Positions 34,783-48,098 of a stretch of DNA of 64,000 bases are shown in pieces. Both the position numbers and the translations under genes were made by a program. The stretch is from Myxococcales bacterium (GTDB lineage Bacteria; Myxococcota_A; Polyangia; Polyangiales; Ga0077539): assembly GCA_030652255.1 (NCBI GenBank), contig JAUSAZ010000171.1, positions 43,150 to 107,149 of the forward strand. The letters are read 5' to 3'. Positions within the stretch are counted from its first letter, which is position 1. Each line of letters starts with the position of its first letter. The notes beneath the pieces are model-generated. The model worked only from the letters and a program-made list of their open reading frames with translations, was not told the DNA's origin and did no database searches.

Positions 34783-36546
34783 ATGCCCCTCGATCAGCTC
34801 GGTCTCATCGGCAACTGCCAGTGCTCGGCGCTGGTCGACTCGCGCGGCTCGGTGGTCTGGTCGTGCCTGCCGCGCTTCGACGCCGAGCCGGTGTTCTCCG
34901 CGCTGCTCGACGCCGCGGAGGGGGGGCACTTCACCGTCGCGCCCGAGGACGGCTCCGTCGGCGTGCAGCGCTACCTCGAGAACACCAACGTGCTCGAGAC
35001 GCGCTTCACCTCCGCGGCGGGATCGTTTCGCGTGCTCGACTTCTGCCCCCGCTTCACCCTCTTCGACCGCAGCTTCCGCCCGGCCAAGATCGTGCGCATC
35101 GTCGAGCCCCTCTCGGGCACGCCGCGGGTGGTGATCCACTGCGAGCCACGGCTCGGGTGGTCGAAGGGCGTGCCGCGGCGCGAGCAGGGCTCCAACCACG
35201 TGTCGTACCGGGGCTACGCCAGCGAGGTGCGGCTCACCACCGACGTGCCCCTCTCCTACCTGGGCTCGCGGGCCTTCGCGCTCACCGAGCGCCGGCACCT
35301 CGTGCTCGCCTGGGGTGAGCCCATCGAGGAGGCCCTCGCGCCGCTCTGCGAGCGCTTCCTCCGCGAGACCGTGCAGTACTGGCAGCGCTGGGTGAAGCAC
35401 TGCGTCGTGCCGCCCATGTACCAGGAGCAGGTGATCCGCTCGGCGCTCGCGCTCAAGCTCCACTGCTTCGAGGACACCGGCGCCATCGTCGCGGCCCTCA
35501 CCACGTCCATCCCGGAGTCCCCCGGCAGCGGCCGCAACTGGGACTACCGCTACTGCTGGCTGCGCGACTCCTACTACGCCCTCGGCGCCTTCGGGCTGCT
35601 CGGGCACTTCGAGGAGCGCGAGAAGTTCCTGCAGTTCCTGCTCAACGTGGCGAGCGCGTCGCCGGACCTCGACCTCGCGCCGCTCTACCGCATCGACGGC
35701 GGCGTCGACCTCGAGGAGGCCGTGCTCACCACCTGGCCGGGCTACGAGTCCAACGGCCCGGTGCGCGTCGGCAACGCGGCCGCGCAGCACCTCCAGCACG
35801 ACGTGTTCGGCGAGATGGTGCTCGCCCTCGCGCCGCTCTTCCTCGACAAGCGCTTCAGCGACCAGCAGACCCCCGCCACCCTCGAGCTCGTCGAGCGCCT
35901 CGCCCGCAAGGCCGCCGCGGTCGCGGGCGAGCCCGACGCGGGCATCTGGGAGTACCGCTCGGAGTGGCGCCCGCAGACCTTCTCGTCCCTCATGTGCTGG
36001 GCCGCGGTCGACCGCATGGCGATGATCGCCGCCCTCCACAAGCCCGCCGCGGAGGCGGAGTTTCGCGCCCACGCGACGCGCATCCGCGACGAGATCCTCT
36101 CCCGCGCCGTGCACGCCACCCGCGGCAGCCTGGTGGAGAGCTACGGCGGGACGGAGGTCGACGCCGCGCTCCTCCAGGCCATCACCCTCCGGCTGCTGAC
36201 GGCCGACGACCCGCGCACCCACGCCACCATCGACGCCGTGCGCGCCGACCTCGACCACGGCGGCTGGCTGCGCCGCTACCGCTCCGACGAGTTCGGCCGC
36301 GCCGACGTCGCCTTCGTCATCTGCACCTTCTGGCTCATCGAGGCGCTGGCCAAGGTCGGGCGCCACGGCGAGGCCCGCGCCATGATGGCCCAGCTCGCCC
36401 AGGTGAAGAGCCCGCTCGGGCTGCTGGCCGAAGACCTCGACCCCGCCACCGGCGCCATGTGGGGCAACTTCCCCCAGGCGTACTCGCACGTCGGGGTCAT
36501 CCACGCGGCCTTCGCGGCCTCGCCGCCCTGGTGGGAGGTGCTCTGA
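34783..36546 (+). CDS. Glycoside hydrolase family 15-like protein (glucoamylase/trehalase-type)
   Basis: LIGNCQCSALVDSRGSVVWSCLPRFDAEPVF N-terminus; SGRNWDYRYCWLRDSYYAL; GIWEYR..; EDLDPATGAMWGNFPQAYSHVGVIHAA. Confidence 0.9.
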   Translation: MPLDQLGLIGNCQCSALVDSRGSVVWSCLPRFDAEPVFSALLDAAEGGHFTVAPEDGSVGVQRYLENTNVLETRFTSAAGSFRVLDFCPRFTLFDRSFRPAKIVRIVEPLSGTPRVVIHCEPRLGWSKGVPRREQGSNHVSYRGYASEVRLTTDVPLSYLGSRAFALTERRHLVLAWGEPIEEALAPLCERFLRETVQYWQRWVKHCVVPPMYQEQVIRSALALKLHCFEDTGAIVAALTTSIPESPGSGRNWDYRYCWLRDSYYALGAFGLLGHFEEREKFLQFLLNVASASPDLDLAPLYRIDGGVDLEEAVLTTWPGYESNGPVRVGNAAAQHLQHDVFGEMVLALAPLFLDKRFSDQQTPATLELVERLARKAAAVAGEPDAGIWEYRSEWRPQTFSSLMCWAAVDRMAMIAALHKPAAEAEFRAHATRIRDEILSRAVHATRGSLVESYGGTEVDAALLQAITLRLLTADDPRTHATIDAVRADLDHGGWLRRYRSDEFGRADVAFVICTFWLIEALAKVGRHGEARAMMAQLAQVKSPLGLLAEDLDPATGAMWGNFPQAYSHVGVIHAAFAASPPWWEVL

Positions 36547-36690
36547 CCGATGGAACTCGCATGCGGCCCTGCGGCGCCCGCTCCCCTGCGTGGGACAACA
36601 TTCCTCACGACGAGCTGGCGCCAGATCGGGTGCCGCGGCGGGCAGTCGAAATGTTGTCTCCCCCTCCCGACGCGCGCCATGGTGCTCGCA

Positions 36691-37224
36691 ATGACCCCCG
36701 CCCCCCACCTTCCCGCGAGCGCTCCTCCCCGCGGCCGCCGGGGTGGTGACCGCCTCGTGGCCTCCGCCGACGCCCCCGCCGTGATCGCGGCCGACGCGCC
36801 CGACGGGTCCGCGGGCGGCGGCGCGACGCGGCCGCTCGACAAGCTGCGCATCCTGGTGGTCGACGACGAGGTCGACGCCCGGGAGCTCTTCGCCATGGTG
36901 CTGCGCAGCACCGGCGCGCTGGTGACCGTGGCGGGCAGCGTCGACGAGGCGCTCGCGGCCTTCGTCGATCAGCGCCCCGACATCCTGGTGTCGGACATCG
37001 GGATGCCCGGGCAGGACGGGTACAGCCTCATCCGGCGCGTGCGGATGCTCAGCGCCGAGGCGGGGGGCACCGTCCCCGCGGTGGCCCTCACGGCCTTCAC
37101 CGGCCCGGAGCACCGGGCGCGCGCCCTCGACGCGGGCTTCACCATGCACGTCCCCAAGCCCGTCGACCCCGACCGGCTCATCGCGGTGGCCACGCAGCTG
37201 TCCGCGCTCCTGCGCGCCCGCTGA
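36691..37224 (+). CDS. Response regulator (REC domain), start uncertain
   Basis: RILVVDDEVDARE...DILVSDIGMPGQDGY...ALTAFT...HVPKPVDPDRL. Confidence 0.85.
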   Translation: MTPAPHLPASAPPRGRRGGDRLVASADAPAVIAADAPDGSAGGGATRPLDKLRILVVDDEVDARELFAMVLRSTGALVTVAGSVDEALAAFVDQRPDILVSDIGMPGQDGYSLIRRVRMLSAEAGGTVPAVALTAFTGPEHRARALDAGFTMHVPKPVDPDRLIAVATQLSALLRAR

Positions 37225-37361
37225 TCGACGGTCACGCGGCGCCCCCGGGGCGCGTTGGGAACCGACGAGGCGTCGACGGTGTCAGAGTGCACCGCGAGTC
37301 CCGAGGGCTCGCGCCCTCCCGTTGCCCTGACGCCTCGAGCCGGAGCCTCGCCGCGACCCCC

Positions 37362-38045
37362 ATGAACTGGAGAGACACCGTCCGCGCCGCCTCCGCGCCC
37401 CGCAACGCCCGCGAGCACCGCGCGGCCTGGCTCGCCATCTACGACGCCTGCGGCGCCAGCGTGCGACTGCTGGCCCGCATGATGATCGGCCCGCGCCGCG
37501 GCTACGACGTGCACGACATCGAGCAGGAGGTCTTCCTCAAGGCGAGCCAGGCCATCGGCACCCTGAGCCTGGAGGACGGCCGCGAGCTCGCCTGCCTGCG
37601 CTCGTGGCTGCACCGCATCACCCGCAACCACGTCATCGACCGGCTGCGGGCCAGCCGGGCGCGACAGCAGGTCGACGCGCCCCGCGGCGCGGCCTCGCTC
37701 GACGACATCGAGGTGTCGAGCGACCACGAGTCCATCCAGGTCGAGGCCGTGCAGCGCACGCTCTCCGACCCCGAGGCGATGATCTACCTCCGGCAGCTCC
37801 TCGACGCGCTGCCCGACGAAGACCGGCTGCTGTTGTTCCATAGCTGCATCGACAAGCTGGAGTTCGACGAGCTGGCGGAGCTCATCCAGGCCGAGTGCGG
37901 CACGCACTGCACCGGCCCCGGGCTGCGCAAGCGCCTCCAGCGGCTGCTCCCCTCCCTGGTCGCCTTCGCGGAGATCGGCCGCGCGGCGATCCGGAGATCC
38001 CCCACGGAGGGCCGTGGGCATGAGGTCGACTATGAATCATCGTGA
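37362..38045 (+). CDS. Sigma-70 family (ECF-like) RNA polymerase sigma factor
   Basis: DVHDIEQEVFLKASQAIG (region 2-like), LRSWLHRITRNHVIDRLRASRAR, C-terminal HTH-like region. Confidence 0.75.
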   Translation: MNWRDTVRAASAPRNAREHRAAWLAIYDACGASVRLLARMMIGPRRGYDVHDIEQEVFLKASQAIGTLSLEDGRELACLRSWLHRITRNHVIDRLRASRARQQVDAPRGAASLDDIEVSSDHESIQVEAVQRTLSDPEAMIYLRQLLDALPDEDRLLLFHSCIDKLEFDELAELIQAECGTHCTGPGLRKRLQRLLPSLVAFAEIGRAAIRRSPTEGRGHEVDYESS

Positions 38046-38826
38046 CCACGACCGCCGCGCCGAGGTCGCCGCCCAGCTCCTCGCGGCCCTCTACCCCGAC
38101 GCCCCCCGCCCCGGGCAGCGCGCCGCCGTGCTCGACGCCCTCGCCGCGGCGCACCCCTGCAGCGACCGCCCCGCCGCCCCGCCGCCCGCGCAGGTGGCGG
38201 CCAGCGCCCTCGCCGCGGCCTACGAGGCAGGCACCTCGGAGCCCCAGCGCGCCGCCGTGCTCGACGCCCTCGCCGCCGCCCGCCCGCGCCGCGGCCCGGT
38301 AACCCGCTCGCACGACGCGCTCCTCGCGCTCGCCTCCACCGTCGCCGCCGCGCTCGTCCTGTACGGGGTGATCCTGGGCGTGCGGCACGAGTCCGCGCAG
38401 GCGCCCGTCGACGGCCCCGCGGGGCTCACCGCCGAGGCGCAGCGGCTCATCTCCGCGGGCGCGCGACGCCCCGAGGGCCCGCGCTCGCACCCCGCCCCGA
38501 GCGCCCCGAGGGCCCCGCGGCCCGGCGCCACGGCGCCCGCGGCGGCGACCCCCGCGGGGCCGCCGACGGTCCACCCGGCCATCGCGGCGATCCAGCGCGG
38601 GTGCGACCAGGGCAGCGCCGTGAGCTGCCGCCGGCTCGGCACCCTCTACCAGCGCGGCCGCGGCGTGGCGGCCAACCGCGCGCGGGCCTTCGAGCTGTAC
38701 GACCGGGCCTGCCGGGCGGGCGACGCGCGGGGCTGCGCGCTGCGCGACGCGGCCGACCGCAGCCTCAACGACGTCGACCGCGACGACCGCGCCGACGCCG
38801 AGTACTTCAGCACCCTGGGGCTGTAG
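38032..38826 (+). CDS. Single-TM protein with C-terminal Sel1-like repeat, overlaps the sigma factor
   Basis: One TM helix (LALASTVAAALVLYGVILGV); CDQGSAVSCRRLGTLYQRGRGVAANRARAFELYDRACRAGDARGC Sel1-like; two N-terminal repeats (QRAAVLDALAAA(H/R)P). Confidence 0.65.
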   Translation: MNHRDHDRRAEVAAQLLAALYPDAPRPGQRAAVLDALAAAHPCSDRPAAPPPAQVAASALAAAYEAGTSEPQRAAVLDALAAARPRRGPVTRSHDALLALASTVAAALVLYGVILGVRHESAQAPVDGPAGLTAEAQRLISAGARRPEGPRSHPAPSAPRAPRPGATAPAAATPAGPPTVHPAIAAIQRGCDQGSAVSCRRLGTLYQRGRGVAANRARAFELYDRACRAGDARGCALRDAADRSLNDVDRDDRADAEYFSTLGL

Positions 38827-38851
38827 CGCCGCGGCGTCATAGGATGCGGCC

Positions 38852-40164
<1,313 letters not shown>

Positions 40165-40168
<4 letters not shown>

Positions 40169-40602
40169 GGGCGGAGGCGCTGCCCACCCGGGACGGGTAC
40201 GCGCGCTTCCAGCGCATCCAGACGCGCTGGGCCGACAACGACGTCTACGGGCACGTCAACAACGTCGTCTACTACGCGTACTTCGACACGGTCATCAACC
40301 GGGTGCTCACCGGCGCGGGCCTCGACCCCGCCGCGGGCGCGGTGATCGGTCTGTGCGTCGAGTCGGGCTGTCGCTACGTCGCGCCCGCGAGCTACCCCGA
40401 GGAGCTCGACGCGGGGCTGCGCGTGGCGAAGCTCGGGCGGACGAGCGTGCGCTACGAGGTGGGGATCTTCCGCGCCGACGCCGACGCGCTCTGCGCCTTC
40501 GGGCACTTCGTGCACGTCTTCGTCGAGCGTGAGACGCGCCGGCCGGCGCCGCTGCCGGAGGGCCTCCGGGCGGCCCTCGCGGGGCTGCTGCGCGAGGGGT
40601 GA
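40165..40602 (+). CDS. Acyl-CoA thioesterase (4HBT/YbgC-like)
   Basis: [30 protein letters not shown] signature; GTG start overlaps the preceding stop (GTGA). Confidence 0.88.
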
Positions 40603-40661
40603 GCCTTGGGGGACCCGGGCGTGCGATCGCCGCGGCCTGTGATAGGGACCAAACCCCCGCA

Positions 40662-42221
<1,560 letters not shown>

Positions 42222-42259
42222 GGCCCCGCCCGGGGGGAATGCTTCGCTACACTCGCGGG

Positions 42260-43024
42260 ATGTTCATGGTGACGCTCGTCCGCGCGCCCGCCTCGCTCGA
42301 CGGCGCCGCGGCGTCCCTCGGCGCCCGGCAGGGCATCTCCGCCTACGAGGCCCGCACCCGGCTCGCCGGGGACTTCCCCCGCGTCGTCGCGGTGCTGGGC
42401 GAGCGCGCGCCCGCCGAGGCGCAGGCCGCGGGGCTGCGGGCCGACGGGCTCTCCGCGGCGGTGCTCGACGGCGCGGCGGTGGCGTCCGACCGGCAGCGCG
42501 ACGTCGCCGCGTCGCTGGCCTTCGGCGCGGGCGCGGTGGTGGCCACGATGCGCGACGGTCGCACCCGCGAGGTGGCCTACGGGTCCGTGGGGCTGCTCAT
42601 CCACGGCGTTCGCACGGGCGTGGCGACGAGCACCGAGGAGTCGACGGTGAAGTCCTTCAGCGCGGGGCGGGCGATCCTCACCGGCGGGCTCTCGATGCGC
42701 AGCTCGAAGACCGTGACGACGACCAAGTCCACCGAGCAGCGCGAGACCTTCGTGTACGTGATCGAGCGGGGGGTCGAGCCCGCGCTGGCGGTGTACGAGC
42801 GCGGGATGAACTACGCCTTCCTCGGCGCGGCGCTGGCTCCGTCGAGCATGGCGAACTTCACCACCGTGCTGACGAGGCTGCGCGAGCGCTGCGCTGCCGC
42901 GCGCTACGACCAGCGGCTGACCCGCCCCGGGGGCTTCGGGCTGCTACCGCTCTGCCCGCCGGGGAAGGACCCTGCTGCGTGGAAGAGCGACATCGCCGCG
43001 GCGCTCGTCGCCCTGGAGCCGTAG
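42260..43024 (+). CDS. Hypothetical protein
   Basis: Intact 254-aa ORF between annotated neighbours, GC-rich codon usage consistent with coding; no recognised domain. Confidence 0.6.
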   Translation: MFMVTLVRAPASLDGAAASLGARQGISAYEARTRLAGDFPRVVAVLGERAPAEAQAAGLRADGLSAAVLDGAAVASDRQRDVAASLAFGAGAVVATMRDGRTREVAYGSVGLLIHGVRTGVATSTEESTVKSFSAGRAILTGGLSMRSSKTVTTTKSTEQRETFVYVIERGVEPALAVYERGMNYAFLGAALAPSSMANFTTVLTRLRERCAAARYDQRLTRPGGFGLLPLCPPGKDPAAWKSDIAAALVALEP

Positions 43025-43038
43025 GCGCGCGGTAGGGC

Positions 43039-44439
43039 TCACCAGGAGGGCGCCGCGCGGCTCCGCGGATCCTCCGTCGGGGCGCCGACGTCGACGGCGA
43101 GCCGCGCCTCGATCGTCTCCTGGACGTGCTCCTCCATCGCGCGCTCGAAGGCGTGTGCGCGCGCGGGGCCGTCCTGCTTCGCCACGATGCCGCTCACCGA
43201 GTGGTAGCTCGCGCTCTCCGTGCGGAGGTACATCGCGCCCCGCTTCTGGTGCGCGCGCCGCCACTGGTGGAGCGACGCGAGGCAGTCGTTCCACAGCTCC
43301 CGCGCCTCGGGCCCGGCCGTCTCGGCGACGAAGCTGCGCACGGCGGGCGCGCGGCGGTCGACGGCCTCCAGCAACGCTCGCTGGGCCGCCGGGAGGTACG
43401 CCCGCGCGTGCATCGCCATGACCCCGACGGCGGACTCCCGGCGCACCCCGAAGGCCGCGTCGAGGAGCTGGATCGTCGCGGTCTGCGCGCCGCTCGCCCC
43501 GTCGAGGCGCACCCCGTCCTGCGCCATGCCCCACCCGAAATGCGGCTGTATCACGGACAGGAAGGCCTCCGGCGCGATGCGCTGCGGGCGCATGTACCGC
43601 CCGAGCACGCCGCTCACCTCGGCGACGCCCGCGCGCAGCGTGTGGAGGAGCGCCACCGCCTCCCCGGCGTCGCCCCGCAGCGCCGCGTCGCCGAGGCGCA
43701 GCACGGCCGGGAGCATCTCGGCCCCGGCGACCTCCGTGAGCAGCAGGCACCGCAGCGTGGCCGTGAGGTGCTCCTCCATCGGCCCCTGTAGCCACGAGTG
43801 CATGGTCGTCACGCGCTCGATCCCATCGCGCAGGGTCGCGGGCGCGCAGGCCGACCCGGGCGCGCACCCCGGCAGGCGCCAGTTGGCGATGAGCATGTGG
43901 TAGAGGTTTCCGCACGCGGGCACGCCGAGGCGCTGGGCCAGCCAGCCGAGCGGCGCAGACAGGCCGGCGGGGAGCTCGATCGCCGCGAGCGCGTGGGCGT
44001 CCGGCGCGGCGGGCATGGCCCCCCAGCGATACGCGTGGGCCAGCATCGACACCGCGCTCATGGCGCCGTCCCGGGCGATGTCCGAGGCCTGCGCGAGGGC
44101 CTCGATGCCGCGCGGGTCCCAGGTGGCGAAGGCCTGCGCGAGCCACGGGCGCACGTCGGCGCCGTCGTGGTGGTAGCGCGCCGCCAGCGAGCGGCACGCC
44201 TCGACGTGCGGCATCAACGCGGGCGGCAGCGCGTCGGTGGGCGCCAGCGATGGCAGGAAGCCGCTCGTCGGCCCCGACGCCTCGCGGGGCGTCAGGGAGG
44301 CGCCGGGCTCGGCGGTGGCGCCCGCGTCGGAGCGCGTGACGGCGTCGGGCGCGCTCGGATGGCCGCCGCTCCGATGGGGTGCGGAAGAGGGCCGCGCGTA
44401 CGCGGGCGCGTGGAGCGAGCCTTGTCGTCCGTGGAGCAT
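43039..44439 (-). CDS. Indoleamine 2,3-dioxygenase superfamily-like heme protein (divergent)
   Basis: IAPEAFLSVIQPHFGWG...LDGASGAQTATIQLLDAAFGV...RAYLPAAQRALLEAVDR..AVRSFV...LWNDCLASLHQWRRAHQKRGAMYL aligns by eye with the IDO blocks FFSVLRIYLSGW / GGSAGQSS..FD..LGI / YMPPAHR / heme-His region SLRSYHLQIVTKYI. Confidence 0.7.
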   Translation of the reverse strand: MLHGRQGSLHAPAYARPSSAPHRSGGHPSAPDAVTRSDAGATAEPGASLTPREASGPTSGFLPSLAPTDALPPALMPHVEACRSLAARYHHDGADVRPWLAQAFATWDPRGIEALAQASDIARDGAMSAVSMLAHAYRWGAMPAAPDAHALAAIELPAGLSAPLGWLAQRLGVPACGNLYHMLIANWRLPGCAPGSACAPATLRDGIERVTTMHSWLQGPMEEHLTATLRCLLLTEVAGAEMLPAVLRLGDAALRGDAGEAVALLHTLRAGVAEVSGVLGRYMRPQRIAPEAFLSVIQPHFGWGMAQDGVRLDGASGAQTATIQLLDAAFGVRRESAVGVMAMHARAYLPAAQRALLEAVDRRAPAVRSFVAETAGPEARELWNDCLASLHQWRRAHQKRGAMYLRTESASYHSVSGIVAKQDGPARAHAFERAMEEHVQETIEARLAVDVGAPTEDPRSRAAPSW

Positions 44440-44576
44440 CGTGCGGGCCTCGGCGGTTCTGGGGAGGAATGTCGGTGGGCGGAGCTACGCCTCGACCGGT
44501 ACCACCCCGCGCCCGGCGGCCCGATAGCAGGGCGGTGGCAACGGCGCGGCGTGGGTGGGGATATGGTGTCCCCCCC

Positions 44577-44993
44577 ATGCGCCTGCTCATCGGCGAAGAC
44601 TTCTCACCGTGGACGGAGAAGGCCTGCTGGGCGCTCGCTCACCACGGCGTCGTGTGTACGTCCCGGCAGTTTCAGCCCCTGCTCGACGAGCCGTGGCTGC
44701 GCCTGAAGACCCGCAACTACGCGGGCAAGGCGACGGGTCCCCGCTGTGGCCGACCGGGCGCTCCGCCGAGGTCGCCGGCTGGAACGACGCGAGCGAGCGC
44801 GCCCTCCGCGCGGGGCGGGCGCTCTTCTTCGCTCGCCTCTCGGCGGACCCCCTGGCGCAGCTCGACCAGGTGCCGTCCTTCGTCCCGGCGCCGCGGCGCC
44901 TGCTGGACCGAGCCGCGGCTCGCCGCGAAGCACCACGCCGTGCTCGCGTGGCGGGACGAGCTCTACGCCCGCCACCGCTGGTCCAACGCGTAG
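44577..44993 (+). pseudogene. Frameshifted glutathione S-transferase-like fragment
   Basis: Starts MRLLIGEDFSPWTEKACWALAHHGV (GST thioredoxin fold). Homology-like reading switches frame after GKAT to LWPTGRSAEVAGWNDASERALRAGRALFFARL..QVPSFVPAP, then returns to the first frame at RLAAKHHAVLAWRDELYARHRW. Confidence 0.6.
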
Positions 44994-45010
44994 CCCCGGG
45001 TCGCGGGCCC

Positions 45011-48000
45011 TCACCCGGGCTCACCCTCGTCTTCCTTCGGCGGAAGGGTTCCACCGCCGAAGCGGAGGTAGAGCGCGGGCAGCACCAGGAGGTTGAGCGC
45101 CGTCGAGGTCACCAGCCCCCCGAGGATCACCACCGCCATCGGGTGCTCCACCTCGTGCCCCGGCCGCTGCCCGGCCACCACCAGGGGGAGCAGCGCGAGG
45201 CCCGTGGCCAGGGCCGTCATGAGCACCGGCGCGAGGCGCTCCGCGGAGCCCCGCAGCACCAGCTCGCGCCCGAAGGGAACGCCCTCCTCCACGGCGAGGT
45301 GGCGGTAGTGGCTCACCAGCATGATCCCGTTGCGCGCGGCGATGCCGAGCACGGTCACGAAGCCCACGAGCGACCCGAGGGAGAGCACGCCCGCGCCGAG
45401 GAGGGCGCTCGCCACGCCGCCCACCAGCGCGAAGGGGAGCGTGCCGAAGGCCAGGAGCGTGAGGCGCCACGAGCGGAAGTCGGCGTAGAGCACCATCAGC
45501 ACGCCGAGGATGGAGAGCAGCGCGAAGCCCAGCAGGCGGTTCTGCGCCTTCGCCCGGGCCTCGTACTCGCCCAGCAGCTCGGGGTGGTACCCCGCCGGGA
45601 AGGTCATCCGCGCGACGCGGGCCTGCACGTCGCGGGCGACGCCGCCGAGGTCGCGGCCGCGCACGTTGCAGCTCACGTCGATGCGCCGCGACGCGCCCTC
45701 CCGCTGGATGACGTTGGGCGTCGGCTCCACCAGCACCGCCGCCACGTCGCCGAGCCGCACGGTGCTCCCGGTGGGCGTCTCCAGGCGCAGCTCGCGCACC
45801 GCCGCGAGGTCGGCCCGCACGCGCTCCTCGCTCCAGACCACCACCTCCAGCACCCGCTGCTCTCGGTACACCTCGCCCACGCGCAGGCCCTGGAGCATCG
45901 TCGCCGCCGCCTGGCGAATACCCCCTGGGGTAAGACCCACCCTCCCCGCGGCCGCCGCGTCGACGCGCACCGTCACCTGCGGCACCAGCACCTGGGCCTC
46001 CACCTTCAGGTCGCTGATGCCCGGGACGTCGCGAGACACCCGGGCGACCTCGGCGGCGAGCGAGCGGAGCGTGCCCAGCTCGGGGCCGTAGAGCCGCACC
46101 ACGATGGAGCCGCTGGAGCCCGTGAGCACCTCCTTCACGCGCTCCTGGAGGTAGGTCTGCACGTCGCGGTAGAGGCCGGGGTAGCCGTCGACGGTCTCGC
46201 GGATGCGCGCCACCGTGGGGGCGTAGGGAACGTTCGGGTCGAGGGAGATCCAGAGCTCGGTGAAGTTGGGTCCCACCACCTCGTCGGCCACCTCCGCGCG
46301 GCCGATGTGCGAGCCGAAGTTGCGCACGCCGGGGATGGCCCGGAGCTCGCGCGACACCCGCGCGGTGGTGCGGCGCATGGCGTCGAGGGAGGTTCCGGGC
46401 TGACCCACCCAGTGCATCAGGAAGTCGGTCTCCTGGAAGGTCGGGAGGAACCCCTCGCCCAGGAGCGGAAAGGCCAGCGCCGTCGCGACGAGCAGCGCGG
46501 CGACGGTGGCGAGGGCGGCCCGCGGGCGGTCGATGACGGCGGGGAGCAGGCGGGCGTAGCGGGCGCGGAGCCAGGCGGCGAGCGGCGCGGGGCGGTGGTC
46601 GAGGTGCGCCGGGACGAGCAGGAGGGTGAGCGCGGGGGTGACCGTGAGGGCGACCACCATGGAGGCCGTGACGCCGAGCGCGTAGGCCACCGCGAGCGGC
46701 CGGAAGAACGAGCCCGCGAGGCCGTCGAGCATGAACACCGGCAGGAAGACCAGCACCACGACGGCGGTGGCGTAGACGACGGCGCTGCGCACCTCGAGCG
46801 AGGCGTCGAGCACCACGCGGAAGGCCGGGCGGGGGTGCGCGAGGGCGCGGTTCTGCTGGAGGCGCCGGAGGATGTTCTCGACGTCGATGATGGCGTCGTC
46901 GACGACCTCTCCGAGGGCGATGGCGAGGCCGGCGAGGGTCATGGTGTCGAGGGTTCCGCCGCGCAGGCGCAGCGCGACGACGGCGGCGAGCAGCGACAGG
47001 GGGATGGCCGCCGCGGAGATGAGCGCCGTGCGCCACTCGTAGAGGAAGAGCCCGAGGATGAGCGCCACCAGGATGCAGCCCCACACCAGGGCCTCCTGGA
47101 GGTTGCGCATCGCGCGCTCGATGAAGGTCGCGGGGCGGAAGATGCTCGGGTCGACGTGCACGCCCGCGAGGGCGGGGCGCAGCGCCGCGAGGGCGGCCTC
47201 GACCTGCCGGGTGACCTCCAGGGTGTTGCCCGTGGGCTGCTTCTCCACGATGAGAAGCAACCCGGGGCGGTCGTTGATGACGGCGTCGCCGATGGGGGGG
47301 CCGTGGTCCTCGACGACGGTGGTGACGTCGCCGAGGCGGGGCGCGTTGGGGCGCTGCCCGACGGGCACCGTGGCGAGCGCGGCGGCGGTGGAGGCGACGG
47401 TCTCCTGGCGCACCGCGAGGCGCTGGTTGGGCCCGTCGAGGAAGCCCCCGGCGCCGGGCGCGGTGGCCTCCTGCGCGGCGCGCACCACGTCGGCGAGGCG
47501 CACCCCCTGGGCCTGGAGGCGGGCCGGGTCGACGCGCACCTGGAGCTGCCGGTCGCGCTGCCCCCAGATGGCGACGTTGGCCACGCCGGGGACGGCCATG
47601 AGCCGCGGGCGCACGACCCAGCGCATCAGGTCGGTGAGCTCCATCTGCGAGAGGGTGTCCGACCAGACGCCGATCTTCATGGCGCGGCTGAGGGACGAGA
47701 GCGGCGGGAGGATCACCGGCGGGCGCGCGGCGGCGGGGAGCTGCGGGGCGACGCGGGCGAGGCGCTCCTGCACGAGCTGCCGGGCGACGAGGAGGTCGGT
47801 GCCCTCGTCGAAGATGAGCAGCACGGAGGAGAGCCCGAGCACGGACTTGGAGCGAAGGGTCTTGAGCCCGGTGACGCCGTGGAGGGCGCTCTCCAGGGTG
47901 ACCGTGACGAAGCGCTCGACCTCCTCGGAGGAGAGCGCCGGGGCCTCGGTCTGCACCTCCACCCTCGGGGGCGCGAACTCCGGGAAGACGTCCAGCGGGG

Positions 48001-48097
48001 CGGTCTGCGCGACGCGCACCCCGACGCCCATGAACACGATGGCGAGCGCCGCCACGACGACGCGCAGCCGCAGGGCGAGGGCGACGAGGGCGCGCAT
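45011..48097 (-). CDS. HME-RND (CusA/CzcA-type) efflux inner membrane transporter
   Basis: 1028 aa; [51 protein letters not shown] motifs typical of heavy-metal RND pumps. Confidence 0.9.
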   Translation of the reverse strand: MRALVALALRLRVVVAALAIVFMGVGVRVAQTAPLDVFPEFAPPRVEVQTEAPALSSEEVERFVTVTLESALHGVTGLKTLRSKSVLGLSSVLLIFDEGTDLLVARQLVQERLARVAPQLPAAARPPVILPPLSSLSRAMKIGVWSDTLSQMELTDLMRWVVRPRLMAVPGVANVAIWGQRDRQLQVRVDPARLQAQGVRLADVVRAAQEATAPGAGGFLDGPNQRLAVRQETVASTAAALATVPVGQRPNAPRLGDVTTVVEDHGPPIGDAVINDRPGLLLIVEKQPTGNTLEVTRQVEAALAALRPALAGVHVDPSIFRPATFIERAMRNLQEALVWGCILVALILGLFLYEWRTALISAAAIPLSLLAAVVALRLRGGTLDTMTLAGLAIALGEVVDDAIIDVENILRRLQQNRALAHPRPAFRVVLDASLEVRSAVVYATAVVVLVFLPVFMLDGLAGSFFRPLAVAYALGVTASMVVALTVTPALTLLLVPAHLDHRPAPLAAWLRARYARLLPAVIDRPRAALATVAALLVATALAFPLLGEGFLPTFQETDFLMHWVGQPGTSLDAMRRTTARVSRELRAIPGVRNFGSHIGRAEVADEVVGPNFTELWISLDPNVPYAPTVARIRETVDGYPGLYRDVQTYLQERVKEVLTGSSGSIVVRLYGPELGTLRSLAAEVARVSRDVPGISDLKVEAQVLVPQVTVRVDAAAAGRVGLTPGGIRQAAATMLQGLRVGEVYREQRVLEVVVWSEERVRADLAAVRELRLETPTGSTVRLGDVAAVLVEPTPNVIQREGASRRIDVSCNVRGRDLGGVARDVQARVARMTFPAGYHPELLGEYEARAKAQNRLLGFALLSILGVLMVLYADFRSWRLTLLAFGTLPFALVGGVASALLGAGVLSLGSLVGFVTVLGIAARNGIMLVSHYRHLAVEEGVPFGRELVLRGSAERLAPVLMTALATGLALLPLVVAGQRPGHEVEHPMAVVILGGLVTSTALNLLVLPALYLRFGGGTLPPKEDEGEPG

Positions 48098-48098
48098 C

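Noticed and set aside
45915-45935. taccccctggggtaa motif resembling the sequence at 10450
   Set aside because: Lies inside the RND transporter coding sequence and is explained by coding; chance similarity likely.
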